NCBI GenBank assembly: GCA_039714315.1
Contig: JBDLJM010000018.1
Location: forward strand, 1 to 33,586
Origin: Bacteroidota bacterium
GTDB lineage: Bacteria > Bacteroidota > Bacteroidia > Flavobacteriales > JADGDT01
Direction: 5' to 3'
DNA: 33,586 nucleotides
Below are positions 15,729-25,080 of this stretch, piece after piece. Numbering within the stretch: position 1 is the stretch's first letter; the number at the start of each line of letters is the position of its first letter. A program made the translations under genes and the position numbers. The notes beneath the pieces are model-generated. The model was given only the letters and a program-made list of their open reading frames with translations. It did not search any database and was not told the origin of the DNA.

Positions 15729-16283
15729 ATGAATTTCAAAATAAGATATAACTCACCTGTAATTCTTAGCTTTTCGATAATTGCTGTTTTGTTATTTTTT
15801 ACAAATACTATTTTAGGCGGTACTTTAAACTCTATTCTGGTTTTATACCCCGATTTTAACTCAGGTAGCTTGACCGACTACATTTCCACGTTAACATATA
15901 CATTGGGACATGCAAATATTCAACATTTGTTTGGAAATCTATCCTTAATGCTAATATTAGGCCCCATAATTGAAGAAAAATACGGCAGCACATTATTGAT
16001 TTCCATGATGATACTTACCGCACTGTTTACAGCGATTATGCAAATCTTCTTCTTTAATTCAGGCCTTTTGGGTGCAAGTGGAATAGTTTTCATGTTGATA
16101 ATACTCGCATCATTTGCAAATTCAAGTGGCCATGGGATACCACTCACATTCATTTTGGTACTGATATTCTACCTGGGCAATGAAATTATAGGGAGTTTTG
16201 AAAACAACAACATCTCGCATTTCTCTCATATTATGGGAGGCATTTTTGGAAGTGTTTTTGGTTTTGCATTAAAGAAACAATAG
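15729..16283 (+). CDS. rhomboid family intramembrane serine protease
   Basis: A small (184-residue) polytopic inner-membrane protease that cleaves membrane-spanning substrates. Family marks are the HANIQHLFGN segment at 61-70, the catalytic Ser117 in GLLGASG, and the catalytic His167 in SHFSHIMGG. About six hydrophobic segments fill the sequence, matching the minimal six-helix rhomboid core with no added cytoplasmic domain. It follows the HMG-CoA lyase gene by 104 bases and converges on the end of the dcw operon, with a shared terminator between. The substrate is unknown. Confidence 0.88.
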   Translation: MNFKIRYNSPVILSFSIIAVLLFFTNTILGGTLNSILVLYPDFNSGSLTDYISTLTYTLGHANIQHLFGNLSLMLILGPIIEEKYGSTLLISMMILTALFTAIMQIFFFNSGLLGASGIVFMLIILASFANSSGHGIPLTFILVLIFYLGNEIIGSFENNNISHFSHIMGGIFGSVFGFALKKQ

Positions 16284-16416
16284 CCTTTGCTCAACCACGA
16301 ATATTGAGGAAATTTAATAACTTTTTTCATTAAGTTGATAATAGATCAAATGATGAGAGGATTATAAGATTAATAAACTGCTATTCTCTTTATCTTATGA
16401 TCAAATATTCTGTATT

Positions 16417-16434
16417 ATACCAATTAAATTTCAA
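16417..16434. repeat. copy 1 of the CCAATTRAATTTCAA dispersed motif
   Basis: ATACCAATTAAATTTCAA. Near-identical 18-mers occur at 33194-33211 and 33484-33501, with one or two differences. All three lie in intergenic DNA, and this one is directly beside a terminator hairpin. Confidence 0.55.
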
Positions 16435-16441
16435 CAATTAA

Positions 16442-16467
16442 AAATCCCCGCGGGGAAGCGGGGATTT
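16442..16467. terminator. bidirectional terminator between rhomboid gene and dcw operon
   Basis: A 10-bp perfect stem (AAATCCCCGC at 16442-16451, GCGGGGATTT at 16458-16467) with loop GGGGAA. On the minus strand it is followed by TTAATTG after GCGGGGATTT, extending a five-T run, which fits termination of the 16-kb dcw operon. Just beside it a second palindrome (TTTAGACAT at 16472-16480, ATGTCTAAA at 16482-16490) may add to termination. Confidence 0.88.
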
Positions 16468-16528
16468 AAGTTTTAGACATAATGTCTAAATAAAAAAACA
16501 ATGTTAAAATAACTAAAATTTTGGTATA

Positions 16529-16984
16529 CTATATAGCTCCCAAAATATCTTTAACCACCGTAGATATCATTCTACCTTCGGCTTTACCGGCTAATTTCTT
16601 ATTGGCTGCCCCCATTACTTTACCCATATCTTTAGGCGAAGTAGCGCCAAGCTCTTCTATAATTCTCCCTATTATAACTTTCAACTCATCTTCTGACAAT
16701 TGAGCCGGCAAGAACTTTTCGATTACAGCTACCTGAGCTAATTCAGGCTCGGCTAAATCCTCTCTTCCCTGCTCTTTGTACAATTGTGCAGAATCCTTGC
16801 GTTGTTTAACCAGTTTTTGAAGAAGCTTCATTTCCTGATTTTCATCCAATTCTTCTTTAGCGCCAGATTCAGTCTGTGCCATTAAAATAGCAGCCTTAAC
16901 AGCTCTTAATGCTTCTAAAGCAACTTTATCTTTTGATTTCATAGCTGATTTCATTTCAGCCATAACTTTGCTTTGTAAACTCAT
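16529..16984 (-). CDS. GatB/YqeY domain protein at the end of the dcw operon
   Basis: A 151-residue, mostly helical cytoplasmic protein (MSLQSKVMAEMKSAMKSKDKVALEALRAVKAAI...) with the YqeY-type block FLPAQLSEDEL near residue 90 and the C-terminal segment MGKVMGAANKKLAGKAEGRMISTVV. The fold is shared with the tRNA-binding tail domain of GatB, but free-standing YqeY proteins have no settled function. Only three bases separate it from the ftsZ stop codon, so it is translated from the same message. A terminator follows. This position behind ftsZ is one I remember from flavobacterial genomes. Confidence 0.92.
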   Translation of the reverse strand: MSLQSKVMAEMKSAMKSKDKVALEALRAVKAAILMAQTESGAKEELDENQEMKLLQKLVKQRKDSAQLYKEQGREDLAEPELAQVAVIEKFLPAQLSEDELKVIIGRIIEELGATSPKDMGKVMGAANKKLAGKAEGRMISTVVKDILGAI

Positions 16985-16987
16985 AAT

Positions 16988-19240
16988 TTAGTCAACGTTA
17001 TCGTGTAAAAATGAATTATTTGATCTTATTACATTATCATCATCACTATTCCTTAGGGAATAACGTGAATTATTATTCTGATTCGATGAAGACGTAACAT
17101 CTAATCCGGCTCTAATATATGCCGGCTGCTTTTCTAAATCATCGATCGCTGTTGGATTTGTAGCTTTAAAACGATGATTAAACCTTCTTAATCTTTCCTG
17201 TCTTTGTTTCCTGATTTCATCCTGTTTCGAAAGAGGAACATCAGTTGGATCGAACGACTCTTCTAGCAATTCATCTGCTTCTGTTCTTCCTTCAACATTC
17301 TTAATTGGTTGTTCCGTTGCAACCTGAGCTTCTACCGATTTCTTAACAATTTCAATTTTTAATTCAGGTTCAGGCTCCACCTCAACTTTTTCTACAGAGC
17401 TTTGTACACTTGCGATTTCTTCAACCGGCTTTGCTCTTTGTATTCTGGTTTCAAGCTCTGCATAATCGTCTAAATTATAACGTTTTGACCCATCAGAAAA
17501 CACCTCTGCTTTTTTTGACTGAGAAACTTCAGTAACATTTGAAACTTCAGGTACATTAGCAACATCTGACACTTCATGGGCATCAGGAGATTCAACAGCT
17601 TCTGAATGGATATAAGGCAGATCATTGATTATTTCCTCTTCAAAATCTTCAAGTCTGTGAACTACCTTTTTCTCGAAGACTTCTTCAATTACTTCTTCTT
17701 CATAATCATCTTCAATCACTTCTGTTTCTATCTCCTCATCACTATCCATCGGTTCGAAATCAAACTCAATAGTTGTTTGAGAGTCACCAACTACTTCTTC
17801 CGAAATATTTACATCAGAAACAATCGTATTAATTACAATTTCCTCATCAGCAATATCCATTATACTATTTTGCTGATTTTCGTCTGTCGACGACTCTATA
17901 CTTTGCTCTTGTATGTCAGACTGAATCTGTTTGTCTTCAATTTGTACAGGAGTTTCTTCAATAATATTTTCCTCTATTAAAACCGATTCCTCAACAGGTG
18001 GTGTAATTTCTTGTCTTTCTACTTTCACCTCATGCTCAATCGTTTTTGGAGCCTCATTTACTACAGGTTTTACAACAGGCTTTTCCTCAACTTCCTCTTC
18101 TAACAGATGAATAACCTTCTTATTTTCAACAACCTCTTGAATCTCCTCTTTTTTCTCGTGAACTACGGGAGCTTTTGGAGGCGGAACAGCCTTTCTTTTA
18201 GGCTTGACATCTTCGATCAGTTTATGAACCGTTTTCGAAGGTTCCTTCTCTATATGGGTATCCTGTTGCTCAGTAGAAAAACCTGTGGCAACAACTGTCA
18301 CACTGATACTGTCTCCTAATGAGGCATCATCTCCCACACCCATAATTATATCAGAACTTCCCCCGGATTCAATTTGAATATAATCATTGATTTCTCCTAT
18401 TTCGTCCAAAGTAATTTCTAATTCTCCCGAAACTATAAGAAGTAATACTTTTTTTGCCCCGGTAATTTTATTGTCATTCAATAGTGGTGAATCCAGTGCT
18501 TTAGTAATTGCATCAATAGCTCTATTATCTCCAGATGCTTCTGCCGACCCCATTATGGCAGTTCCACTTTTTGCCAATACAGTTTTGGCATCACGCAAGT
18601 CAATGTTCATACCATAGTGATTGGTAATTACCTGCGAAATACCCTTGGCTGCAGTAGCCAAAACTTCATCAGCCTTAGAGAAACCGGCTTTAAAGCCTAA
18701 ATTTCCATATATTTCCCTTAGCTTACCATTATTAATGACAATAAGGGAGTCCACATAACCACGTAACTCTTCAACACCTGCCTGAGCCTGAGCCAGCCTT
18801 TTCTGTCCCTCGAACTGGAAAGGAATAGTTACGATCCCCACAGTAAGAATTCCCAATTTTGAAGCAAGTTTAGCTATAACAGGAGCAGCTCCCGTACCTG
18901 TACCTCCACCCATTCCGGCAGTAAGAAAAACCATTCTCGTGTTCGTATTGAACATAGCCTCTATTTCCTCCAGACTCTCCTGAGCAGATTGTCCTCCAAT
19001 TTCAGGATCGGCACCTGCACCTAACCCCTCAGTAAGAGTCACACCTAATTGAATTTTATTAGGAACCGGACTATTTTGCAAGGCTTGTGAATCTGTATTA
19101 CAAACTACAAAATCCACACCGTTAAACCCTTGGTTATACATGTAATTAACCGCATTACTACCGCCACCACCAACGCCAATAACCTTAATCACGTTGGATC
19201 TATTTTTAGGCAGATCAAAGGAAATGTTGTTTTGATTCAT
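16988..19240 (-). CDS. ftsZ: cell division GTPase FtsZ with very long acidic linker
   Basis: The tubulin-like GTPase that forms the Z-ring. Residues about 12-322 are the conserved core with the signature GGGTGTGAA at 111-119 and the T7-loop NIDLRD at 212-217. Residues about 323-699 are a low-complexity linker rich in Glu, Val, Asp and Pro, with local repeats such as EVSDVANVPEVSNVTEVS. The conserved C-terminal peptide, KQPAYIRAG near 704-712, is followed by another 35 or so Asn/Ser/Asp-rich residues ending FLHDNVD. At 750 residues it is nearly twice the usual 380-400. The gene lies 55 bases after ftsA. The reading frame is uninterrupted, so the length is genuine unless the assembly is wrong. 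Confidence 0.97.
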   Translation of the reverse strand: MNQNNISFDLPKNRSNVIKVIGVGGGGSNAVNYMYNQGFNGVDFVVCNTDSQALQNSPVPNKIQLGVTLTEGLGAGADPEIGGQSAQESLEEIEAMFNTNTRMVFLTAGMGGGTGTGAAPVIAKLASKLGILTVGIVTIPFQFEGQKRLAQAQAGVEELRGYVDSLIVINNGKLREIYGNLGFKAGFSKADEVLATAAKGISQVITNHYGMNIDLRDAKTVLAKSGTAIMGSAEASGDNRAIDAITKALDSPLLNDNKITGAKKVLLLIVSGELEITLDEIGEINDYIQIESGGSSDIIMGVGDDASLGDSISVTVVATGFSTEQQDTHIEKEPSKTVHKLIEDVKPKRKAVPPPKAPVVHEKKEEIQEVVENKKVIHLLEEEVEEKPVVKPVVNEAPKTIEHEVKVERQEITPPVEESVLIEENIIEETPVQIEDKQIQSDIQEQSIESSTDENQQNSIMDIADEEIVINTIVSDVNISEEVVGDSQTTIEFDFEPMDSDEEIETEVIEDDYEEEVIEEVFEKKVVHRLEDFEEEIINDLPYIHSEAVESPDAHEVSDVANVPEVSNVTEVSQSKKAEVFSDGSKRYNLDDYAELETRIQRAKPVEEIASVQSSVEKVEVEPEPELKIEIVKKSVEAQVATEQPIKNVEGRTEADELLEESFDPTDVPLSKQDEIRKQRQERLRRFNHRFKATNPTAIDDLEKQPAYIRAGLDVTSSSNQNNNSRYSLRNSDDDNVIRSNNSFLHDNVD

Positions 19241-19295
19241 TGTTCTTATATTTTGGGGTTAGAAATTCTAATTTCCATTGTTTTAATTCTATTTT

Positions 19296-20669
19296 TTATT
19301 CATTTTCGAGAAAATCCCTGAGTTTCTTTACAAAAGAATCCCAAACAAACTTTCTTTCTTTAGGCTTTGCCTTCTTTACTTGCTTCTTCTCTTCACCATC
19401 CTCCTTAATCTCTTTTTCTATTTTATCTTTCTCACCGAGAATTTCAGATTTCTCTTCAACCGGTTTCTCCTCCTCCTCTACAATTTGCTCTGACTTTTTA
19501 TCAACTTCCAATTTATCAAGTCCTTTTATCAGCAGACCTACAGATGTCGCAAACATTGGCGACGTAAGCCTTGAATCTGATCCACTTGCGAGATGCTCAT
19601 TTGGATAACCAATTCTCGCATCCATCCCTGTAATATATTCAACCATTTGTCGGATATGCTTCAATTCAGCCCCTCCACCGGTTAACACAATTCCAGCTAT
19701 AAGCTTTTTCTTGGGCTCATCATGCCCATAATTTTTTATCTCCAGATAAACCTGGTCTACTATTTCAACAACCCTGGCATGAATAATTTTAGAGAGATTT
19801 TTCATTGTCACCTCTTTTGGCTCACGACCTCTTAAACCGGGTATTGAAACAATCTCATTTTCGCTATTTTCACCGGGCCATGCAGAACCGAACTTAACTT
19901 TCAATAACTCTGCCTGCTTCTCTATAATAGAACAACCTTCTTTAATATCATCTGTAATAACATTTCCACCAAATGGTATTACGGCAGAGTGACGAATGAT
20001 TCCGTCTTTAAAAATTGCTAAATCTGTTGTTCCCCCTCCTATATCTATCAAAGCTACTCCTGCCTCTTTCTCTTCATCGCTCAAAACTGAATCGGCAGAT
20101 GCAATAGGCTCAAGAGTGATATCATCAATTTCCAAACCGCTATTGATCACACATCTTCCAATATTCCTGATTGACGAAACATTTCCTACTACAACATGAA
20201 AATTAGATTCAATTCTTCGTCCCGACATTCCGATGGGCTCTCTGATTTCGTTCTGTCCATCTATTTTGAACTCCTGTGGCAACACATGGATAATCTCTTC
20301 ACCCGGAAGCATTACTAATTTATATACCTGATTTATTAGGTTATCAATATCAAACTCAGTAATAACCTCTTCATGGTCATCTCTGTCAATATAATCAGTA
20401 TGCTGTAAGCTTCTGATATGTTGACCCGCGATACCTACCACTACCTTGGTTATTTGTTGTCCTGAGCTAGCTTCTGCCTCTTCAATAGCCATTTGAATAG
20501 ATTCGATTGTTTTCATGATGTTACTAACAACACCACGATGAACACCTAAACTTTTGGCCTTTCCTACTCCCAAAACTTCCACCTTTCCATGCTCGTTTCT
20601 ACGTCCAATAATTGACACAATCTTTGTTGTACCAATATCCAGACCTACAGCAATGTCAGAGTTTTCCAT
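19296..20669 (-). CDS. ftsA: cell division protein FtsA
   Basis: Actin-like ATPase that tethers FtsZ to the membrane. ATP-site motifs are GLDIGTTK at residues 9-16 and DIGGGTTDLA at 209-218, with VLTGGGAELK later. The conserved fold ends near residue 385. A charged Glu/Lys linker (about 388-440) then leads to the membrane-targeting amphipathic helix WDSFVKKLRDFLENE at the extreme C-terminus. The linker makes the protein longer (457 residues) than typical FtsA of about 420. The start is three bases after the ftsQ stop. Confidence 0.97.
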   Translation of the reverse strand: MENSDIAVGLDIGTTKIVSIIGRRNEHGKVEVLGVGKAKSLGVHRGVVSNIMKTIESIQMAIEEAEASSGQQITKVVVGIAGQHIRSLQHTDYIDRDDHEEVITEFDIDNLINQVYKLVMLPGEEIIHVLPQEFKIDGQNEIREPIGMSGRRIESNFHVVVGNVSSIRNIGRCVINSGLEIDDITLEPIASADSVLSDEEKEAGVALIDIGGGTTDLAIFKDGIIRHSAVIPFGGNVITDDIKEGCSIIEKQAELLKVKFGSAWPGENSENEIVSIPGLRGREPKEVTMKNLSKIIHARVVEIVDQVYLEIKNYGHDEPKKKLIAGIVLTGGGAELKHIRQMVEYITGMDARIGYPNEHLASGSDSRLTSPMFATSVGLLIKGLDKLEVDKKSEQIVEEEEKPVEEKSEILGEKDKIEKEIKEDGEEKKQVKKAKPKERKFVWDSFVKKLRDFLENE

Positions 20670-20672
20670 GAT

Positions 20673-21401
20673 TTATCGTTTTGTACAAACTACTTGGTTT
20701 GCATATTCCAAATTAATCTTCTTGTATCTTTCCCAACCAAAGTCAGATACAGTTTTTCGATAATAAATTAACAACTTATCAAATTTACGTTCAATATCTG
20801 TTGCCTTTCCAAACTCAATAACCTGATTTCCTTTTCGAGTTCTGAATTCGTACTCATTATATTTATCTACTTTTATACTTACAATCTGCTCTTTCAATAC
20901 AGAATTGTTTCTTATATAATCTAACAAAGAGAAAATTTCGTAAAGATTTTCATCATTAACTTTCCCATCAATCAGAGGTACATTTAATGTAAACAGTTGC
21001 GACAATGGCATCTTTTCACCACGCTCATCTATATAACAATTATATTTTGAAGTTATGATTCGCCCAATAGGTTTTCTTTGTATTACATTTACAGCCAACC
21101 TACCTTCAATATCAATAAACACATCTGCTTTCTCAACAGAACTCAGCCTTTCTACTTCATTTTCGAGAAGAGAAACATTAATACTATTGCTTATTCGATA
21201 TGTGAGACTATCATAAGTAAGAGCAACCATTTTACTTACAACTTCTTCATTTATGAATTTTATACTGTCGTAATCCAAAACCTTTATTTCTACCCCGCTA
21301 ACAGTTTTAGAGTTATGCCTGTAATTGGCAAAACCCATCAGCGCAACCATAGCAGTTATAGCTAGTCCATAAAGCAAATATGTTACTCCTTTATTAATCA
21401 C
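20673..21401 (-). CDS. ftsQ: cell division protein FtsQ
   Basis: Bitopic divisome protein linking FtsW/FtsI to other division proteins. The 242-residue product has a short cytoplasmic tail, one membrane helix (about 7-26, TYLLYGLAITAMVALMGFAN), then a POTRA-like segment (VEIKVLDYDSIKFINEE..., SSVEKADVFIDIEGRLAVNV...) and a C-terminal beta region. Sequence identity to proteobacterial FtsQ is weak, so the call rests on the order murC-ftsQ-ftsA, size and topology. It begins two bases after the murC stop. Confidence 0.93.
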   Translation of the reverse strand: MINKGVTYLLYGLAITAMVALMGFANYRHNSKTVSGVEIKVLDYDSIKFINEEVVSKMVALTYDSLTYRISNSINVSLLENEVERLSSVEKADVFIDIEGRLAVNVIQRKPIGRIITSKYNCYIDERGEKMPLSQLFTLNVPLIDGKVNDENLYEIFSLLDYIRNNSVLKEQIVSIKVDKYNEYEFRTRKGNQVIEFGKATDIERKFDKLLIYYRKTVSDFGWERYKKINLEYANQVVCTKR

Positions 21402-21403
21402 TT

Positions 21404-22741
21404 TTATTTTTTTAATTTCTCTATTTCAATACTTATATCACCGGCACCCAGCATCATTACCACATCCTGATCGGCCGATAATATCTCGTTTGCTATTTCA
21501 TCTTTAGAAATCAATTTTTTATTTATATTATTGATTTCCTCTAAAAGAACCTTACTTGATACGCCCTCTATAGGTAATTCACGAGCAGGATATATATCCA
21601 ACAAGCGAATAGAATCGAATTTAGAAAGTATATCTGCAAATTCTTCCATAAAGTCTTTCGTTCTACTGAACAAATGCGGTTGAAAAACAACCATTATCTT
21701 TTTGCCCAAGAATAATTCTCTAGCCGTTTCCAGTGCTGATTCCACCTCCGACGGGTGATGAGCATAATCATCAACAATTATTTTCCCCCGGTAATCAAAA
21801 ACATTGAACCTGCGATAAATACCCTCAAAACTTTTAATAGCCTTTACAATATCCTCACCGTCCAGTCCAAACTGTTCTGCCATCGCATAAGCAGCCAGTG
21901 TGTTCTCTATATTCTTCCTCCCGGGTAAGTTACTTACAACGTTTAAGAACTCTTCATCTCTATTATTTACCAAATCAAATAAGAATTTACCATTCTCTAC
22001 TCTGACATTCTTAGCTAAATAATCACTTTCTTCTTCTATCGAATATGTTAGAGCTCCATCTATATCCAAACCTTTCCTGCAGATAAGTTTACCATCATCA
22101 GCCAAAAGCCCGGTAAAATCCTTAAATGCATGTTCAAGCTCCTCTGCCTTTCCATAAACATCCAGATGATCTGCATCCATAGATGTAATACAGGCAATAT
22201 TTGGACTCAAATGCATAAAGCTTCTGTCGTATTCATCAGCTTCAACAACCGAAATATTATTCTCTCCAAATATTACATTTGAATCGTATTGATTAACATG
22301 TCCTCCTATAAAAGCACTTGCGCCGGTACCGCATTCATTCATTACATGTCCCAACAAGGCCGATGTAGTTGTTTTTCCATGTGTTCCTGCAACAGCCAAA
22401 CAATAAGTAGACTTCGTAATTAAACCCAGTACTTCAGATCTCTTTAGTATTTTATACGATTCAGATTCAAAATACTTTAATATTTTATTATCTCCCGGTA
22501 TTGCAGGAGTATAAACAACCAATGTAGATTTATCTTCCCTAACCTCTCCTGATACTTCCCTTACATCATCAGTAAACGTAATTGAAATACCCAATCCGAT
22601 CAAACAATCTGTTATCTTACCCGGAGTTTTATCGTAACCGTAAACCGCAATGCCTTTTTCAGCAAAATACCTTGCCAAAGCACTCATACCGATTCCACCG
22701 ATACCTATAAAATAAACCTTATGTATTTTGTTTAACTCCAT
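21404..22741 (-). CDS. murC: UDP-N-acetylmuramate--L-alanine ligase
   Basis: Adds L-Ala to UDP-MurNAc, the first amino acid of the peptidoglycan stem peptide. The 445-residue protein shows the nucleotide-fold start GIGGIGMSALA (13-23), the P-loop GTHGKTTT (119-126), the Mur ligase segment EADEYDRSF, and YRRFN-x-DDYAHHPSE in the centre. Its start codon directly abuts the murG stop codon with no spacer, which suggests translational coupling. Confidence 0.97.
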   Translation of the reverse strand: MELNKIHKVYFIGIGGIGMSALARYFAEKGIAVYGYDKTPGKITDCLIGLGISITFTDDVREVSGEVREDKSTLVVYTPAIPGDNKILKYFESESYKILKRSEVLGLITKSTYCLAVAGTHGKTTTSALLGHVMNECGTGASAFIGGHVNQYDSNVIFGENNISVVEADEYDRSFMHLSPNIACITSMDADHLDVYGKAEELEHAFKDFTGLLADDGKLICRKGLDIDGALTYSIEEESDYLAKNVRVENGKFLFDLVNNRDEEFLNVVSNLPGRKNIENTLAAYAMAEQFGLDGEDIVKAIKSFEGIYRRFNVFDYRGKIIVDDYAHHPSEVESALETARELFLGKKIMVVFQPHLFSRTKDFMEEFADILSKFDSIRLLDIYPARELPIEGVSSKVLLEEINNINKKLISKDEIANEILSADQDVVMMLGAGDISIEIEKLKK

Positions 22742-23845
22742 TTATTTTAACAACAATTCTACTTCGTTCGCAATTTCTTTAGAAGCTTCCGGCAATGCTA
22801 ACTTTTTTATATTCTCTGCCAGTCGGTTTTCAATAATTTCATCGTCCAATATTCTTTCAAGCTCCGCAACAAACATCTCTTCCATTTTATTTTCAGGAAT
22901 AAGTATTGCAGCATCTTTCGATGAAAGTGATTCGGCATTCTTCGACTGATGATCCTCCGCCACATTTGGTGATGGAATAAAAATCACCGGTTTACCTACA
23001 ACACACAATTCTGATATTGTACCTGCTCCCGCCCTTGAAACAATAACATCTGCCATTTGATAAGCTAAATCCATGTTATTTAAAAAAGCCTGAATTTTTA
23101 TACCGTCATACGAAATCTCATCTTGTAAGGGCAAATAATCATCTATATAAAGTTTACCCGTTTGCCATATCATCTGGTAATTATTTTCCTTAACCCAGTT
23201 AAGAATTTTTGATACCTGTATGTTTATCGCTTTAGCACCCAGACTTCCTCCAAGAACTAATATTGTCTTTTTACTTTTATCAAGTCCGAAGAATTTTGCT
23301 GCCTCGTCTTTTGATCTTTTAATATCTACTAAATCATGCCTGATCGGATTTCCTGTCAACTTAATTTTAGCTTTTGGAAAAAACCTCTCCAAACCTTCGA
23401 AAGCAACACAAATCTTATCAACAGACTTTGACAAAACTTTATTTGTAATCCCCGGATAGGAGTTTTGTTCCTGAATTAATGTAGGGATCCCTTTTCGGGA
23501 TGCTACATACAATAATGGACCGCTTGCAAAACCACCTGTTCCGATAACCACATCGGGCTTGAACTTATTAATCAGTTTCCGTGATTTATATAAACTTGAA
23601 ATAAGTTTTAACGGAAACGAAAGATTATCAATTGTCAATTTTCGTTGTATTCCCGAAATCCAAAGTCCTTCAATATCATATCCGGCCTGAGGAACTTTTT
23701 CCATTTCCATCCTGTCTTTAGCACCAACAAACAAAAACTTTGATTCAGGGAACCTTTGTTTAAGTTCATTCGCGATAGAAACAGCCGGAAAAATATGTCC
23801 TCCGGTTCCACCTCCACTCAACATTATTTTATATAACTTCTTCAA
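22742..23845 (-). CDS. murG: undecaprenyl-PP-MurNAc-pentapeptide-UDP-GlcNAc GlcNAc transferase
   Basis: Transfers GlcNAc to lipid I to make lipid II at the inner face of the cytoplasmic membrane. The 367-residue GT28 enzyme has the acceptor-site loop [12 protein letters not shown] (10-21), a second glycine-rich turn [10 protein letters not shown], and the UDP-GlcNAc site [11 protein letters not shown] followed by [11 protein letters not shown]. Its first 17 bases overlap the end of ftsW. Confidence 0.97.
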   Translation of the reverse strand: MKKLYKIMLSGGGTGGHIFPAVSIANELKQRFPESKFLFVGAKDRMEMEKVPQAGYDIEGLWISGIQRKLTIDNLSFPLKLISSLYKSRKLINKFKPDVVIGTGGFASGPLLYVASRKGIPTLIQEQNSYPGITNKVLSKSVDKICVAFEGLERFFPKAKIKLTGNPIRHDLVDIKRSKDEAAKFFGLDKSKKTILVLGGSLGAKAINIQVSKILNWVKENNYQMIWQTGKLYIDDYLPLQDEISYDGIKIQAFLNNMDLAYQMADVIVSRAGAGTISELCVVGKPVIFIPSPNVAEDHQSKNAESLSSKDAAILIPENKMEEMFVAELERILDDEIIENRLAENIKKLALPEASKEIANEVELLLK

Positions 23846-25046
23846 CTTCCTGACTAATTAATTCTTTATCTATATTTTCTAAATCATCTGTCTCTTCCTG
23901 ATTTTCCAACTCCTGGGTTTCTCTACTAACGCTAATTATCATTCCTATTGCTGCAGCAATCATCCATATTGAAGTACCTCCACTACTAATTAAAGGTAAA
24001 GGCTGTCCGGTTACCGGGAATAACCCCACTGCTACAGCCATATTTACTAATGCCTGCAATACAATCGGAATTCCTAATGCCAGAACTAATAAAGACCCAA
24101 AAATCGTTGGTGCTTTTCTCGAAATAACCATCACCCGAAACAATAGAGCGAAATATAAGAACATCAAAGAAAAAGCTCCTAAAATGCCAAATTCCTCGAT
24201 TACTATTGCGAAAATAAAATCAGACGACGACTGTGGTAAATGATTCTTCTGAATACTTTTGCCAGGACCCTGCCCCAATACACCACCCATTGCAATAGCA
24301 ATCTTTGCTGACTCTACCTGATATTGCTCTTCTTTTTCATCATCCGACATAAAAGATTCTATACGGCTAACCCATGTATGAGCACGGTTTGGAAATGCAT
24401 CCGGAAACTTCATCGCCATCCCAATAAAGAGTGTTAGTATTATTGCTCCAACGCTAAACATCAAAACCAGATGTTTTAACGGATACCTTCCAATTATTAA
24501 TATTACCCCCAAATTAAGCACCAATAGTGCTGCTGTTGAAAAGTTTGCAGGCAAAATTGGCAAAACAACAGCCAGTATAGGTAACCACAATGGCAAAGCT
24601 GCTTCCTTAAAAGTAACCTTCTTATCCTGTATTCTGGACAAGTACCTGGCAACATAAGTGTATAATATTACTGTTGCCACTGAAGATGGTTGAATACTCA
24701 TCCCTATAAAAGGAACCTGAATCCACCTGCTCGCATTAGCACCGTCTATTTCTTTTCCCTGAAACAGAGTAAATATCAACATCAACACTACAACAGGTAA
24801 TAATAAAACTGCAATTGAGGAAAAATATTTATAAGGTTTCTTATGTACAAAATACATTATCACTATAGCTATTACTAAGTGTAAGCCATGTTTAAAAGTC
24901 ATAGATAAAACATGCCCCGAACCAGAGCCACGCCATGCTAAGTTACTTATTGCGCTGTATACAACAACAAGTGAGGCAATCATCATAAAGAATACAATGC
25001 CCCATACTTTTTTATCTCCTTTTAAACTTTGCATAAATGCTTTCAT
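23829..25046 (-). CDS. ftsW: septal peptidoglycan glycosyltransferase FtsW (SEDS family)
   Basis: Polymerises lipid II at the septum together with the FtsI transpeptidase. The 405-residue protein has about ten membrane segments and ends in a Glu-rich cytoplasmic tail. SEDS landmarks include [13 protein letters not shown], the extracellular loop Asp in [15 protein letters not shown] (the catalytic Asp position), and [16 protein letters not shown]. Two places differ from well-known FtsW: QPSS for QPSE, and PANFSTA for PDxGT. From memory these are usual in Bacteroidota. It overlaps murG by 17 bases and starts 34 bases after murD. Confidence 0.95.
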   Translation of the reverse strand: MKAFMQSLKGDKKVWGIVFFMMIASLVVVYSAISNLAWRGSGSGHVLSMTFKHGLHLVIAIVIMYFVHKKPYKYFSSIAVLLLPVVVLMLIFTLFQGKEIDGANASRWIQVPFIGMSIQPSSVATVILYTYVARYLSRIQDKKVTFKEAALPLWLPILAVVLPILPANFSTAALLVLNLGVILIIGRYPLKHLVLMFSVGAIILTLFIGMAMKFPDAFPNRAHTWVSRIESFMSDDEKEEQYQVESAKIAIAMGGVLGQGPGKSIQKNHLPQSSSDFIFAIVIEEFGILGAFSLMFLYFALLFRVMVISRKAPTIFGSLLVLALGIPIVLQALVNMAVAVGLFPVTGQPLPLISSGGTSIWMIAAAIGMIISVSRETQELENQEETDDLENIDKELISQEVEEVI

Positions 25047-25080
25047 GCTAATCTCAACCTCTTATTTTTTACTAAAAAAA

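Noticed and set aside
17606-17980. Phe/Leu/Tyr-rich frame of 124 codons antisense to ftsZ
   Set aside because: It is the complement of the low-complexity Glu/Val linker; composition explains its length.
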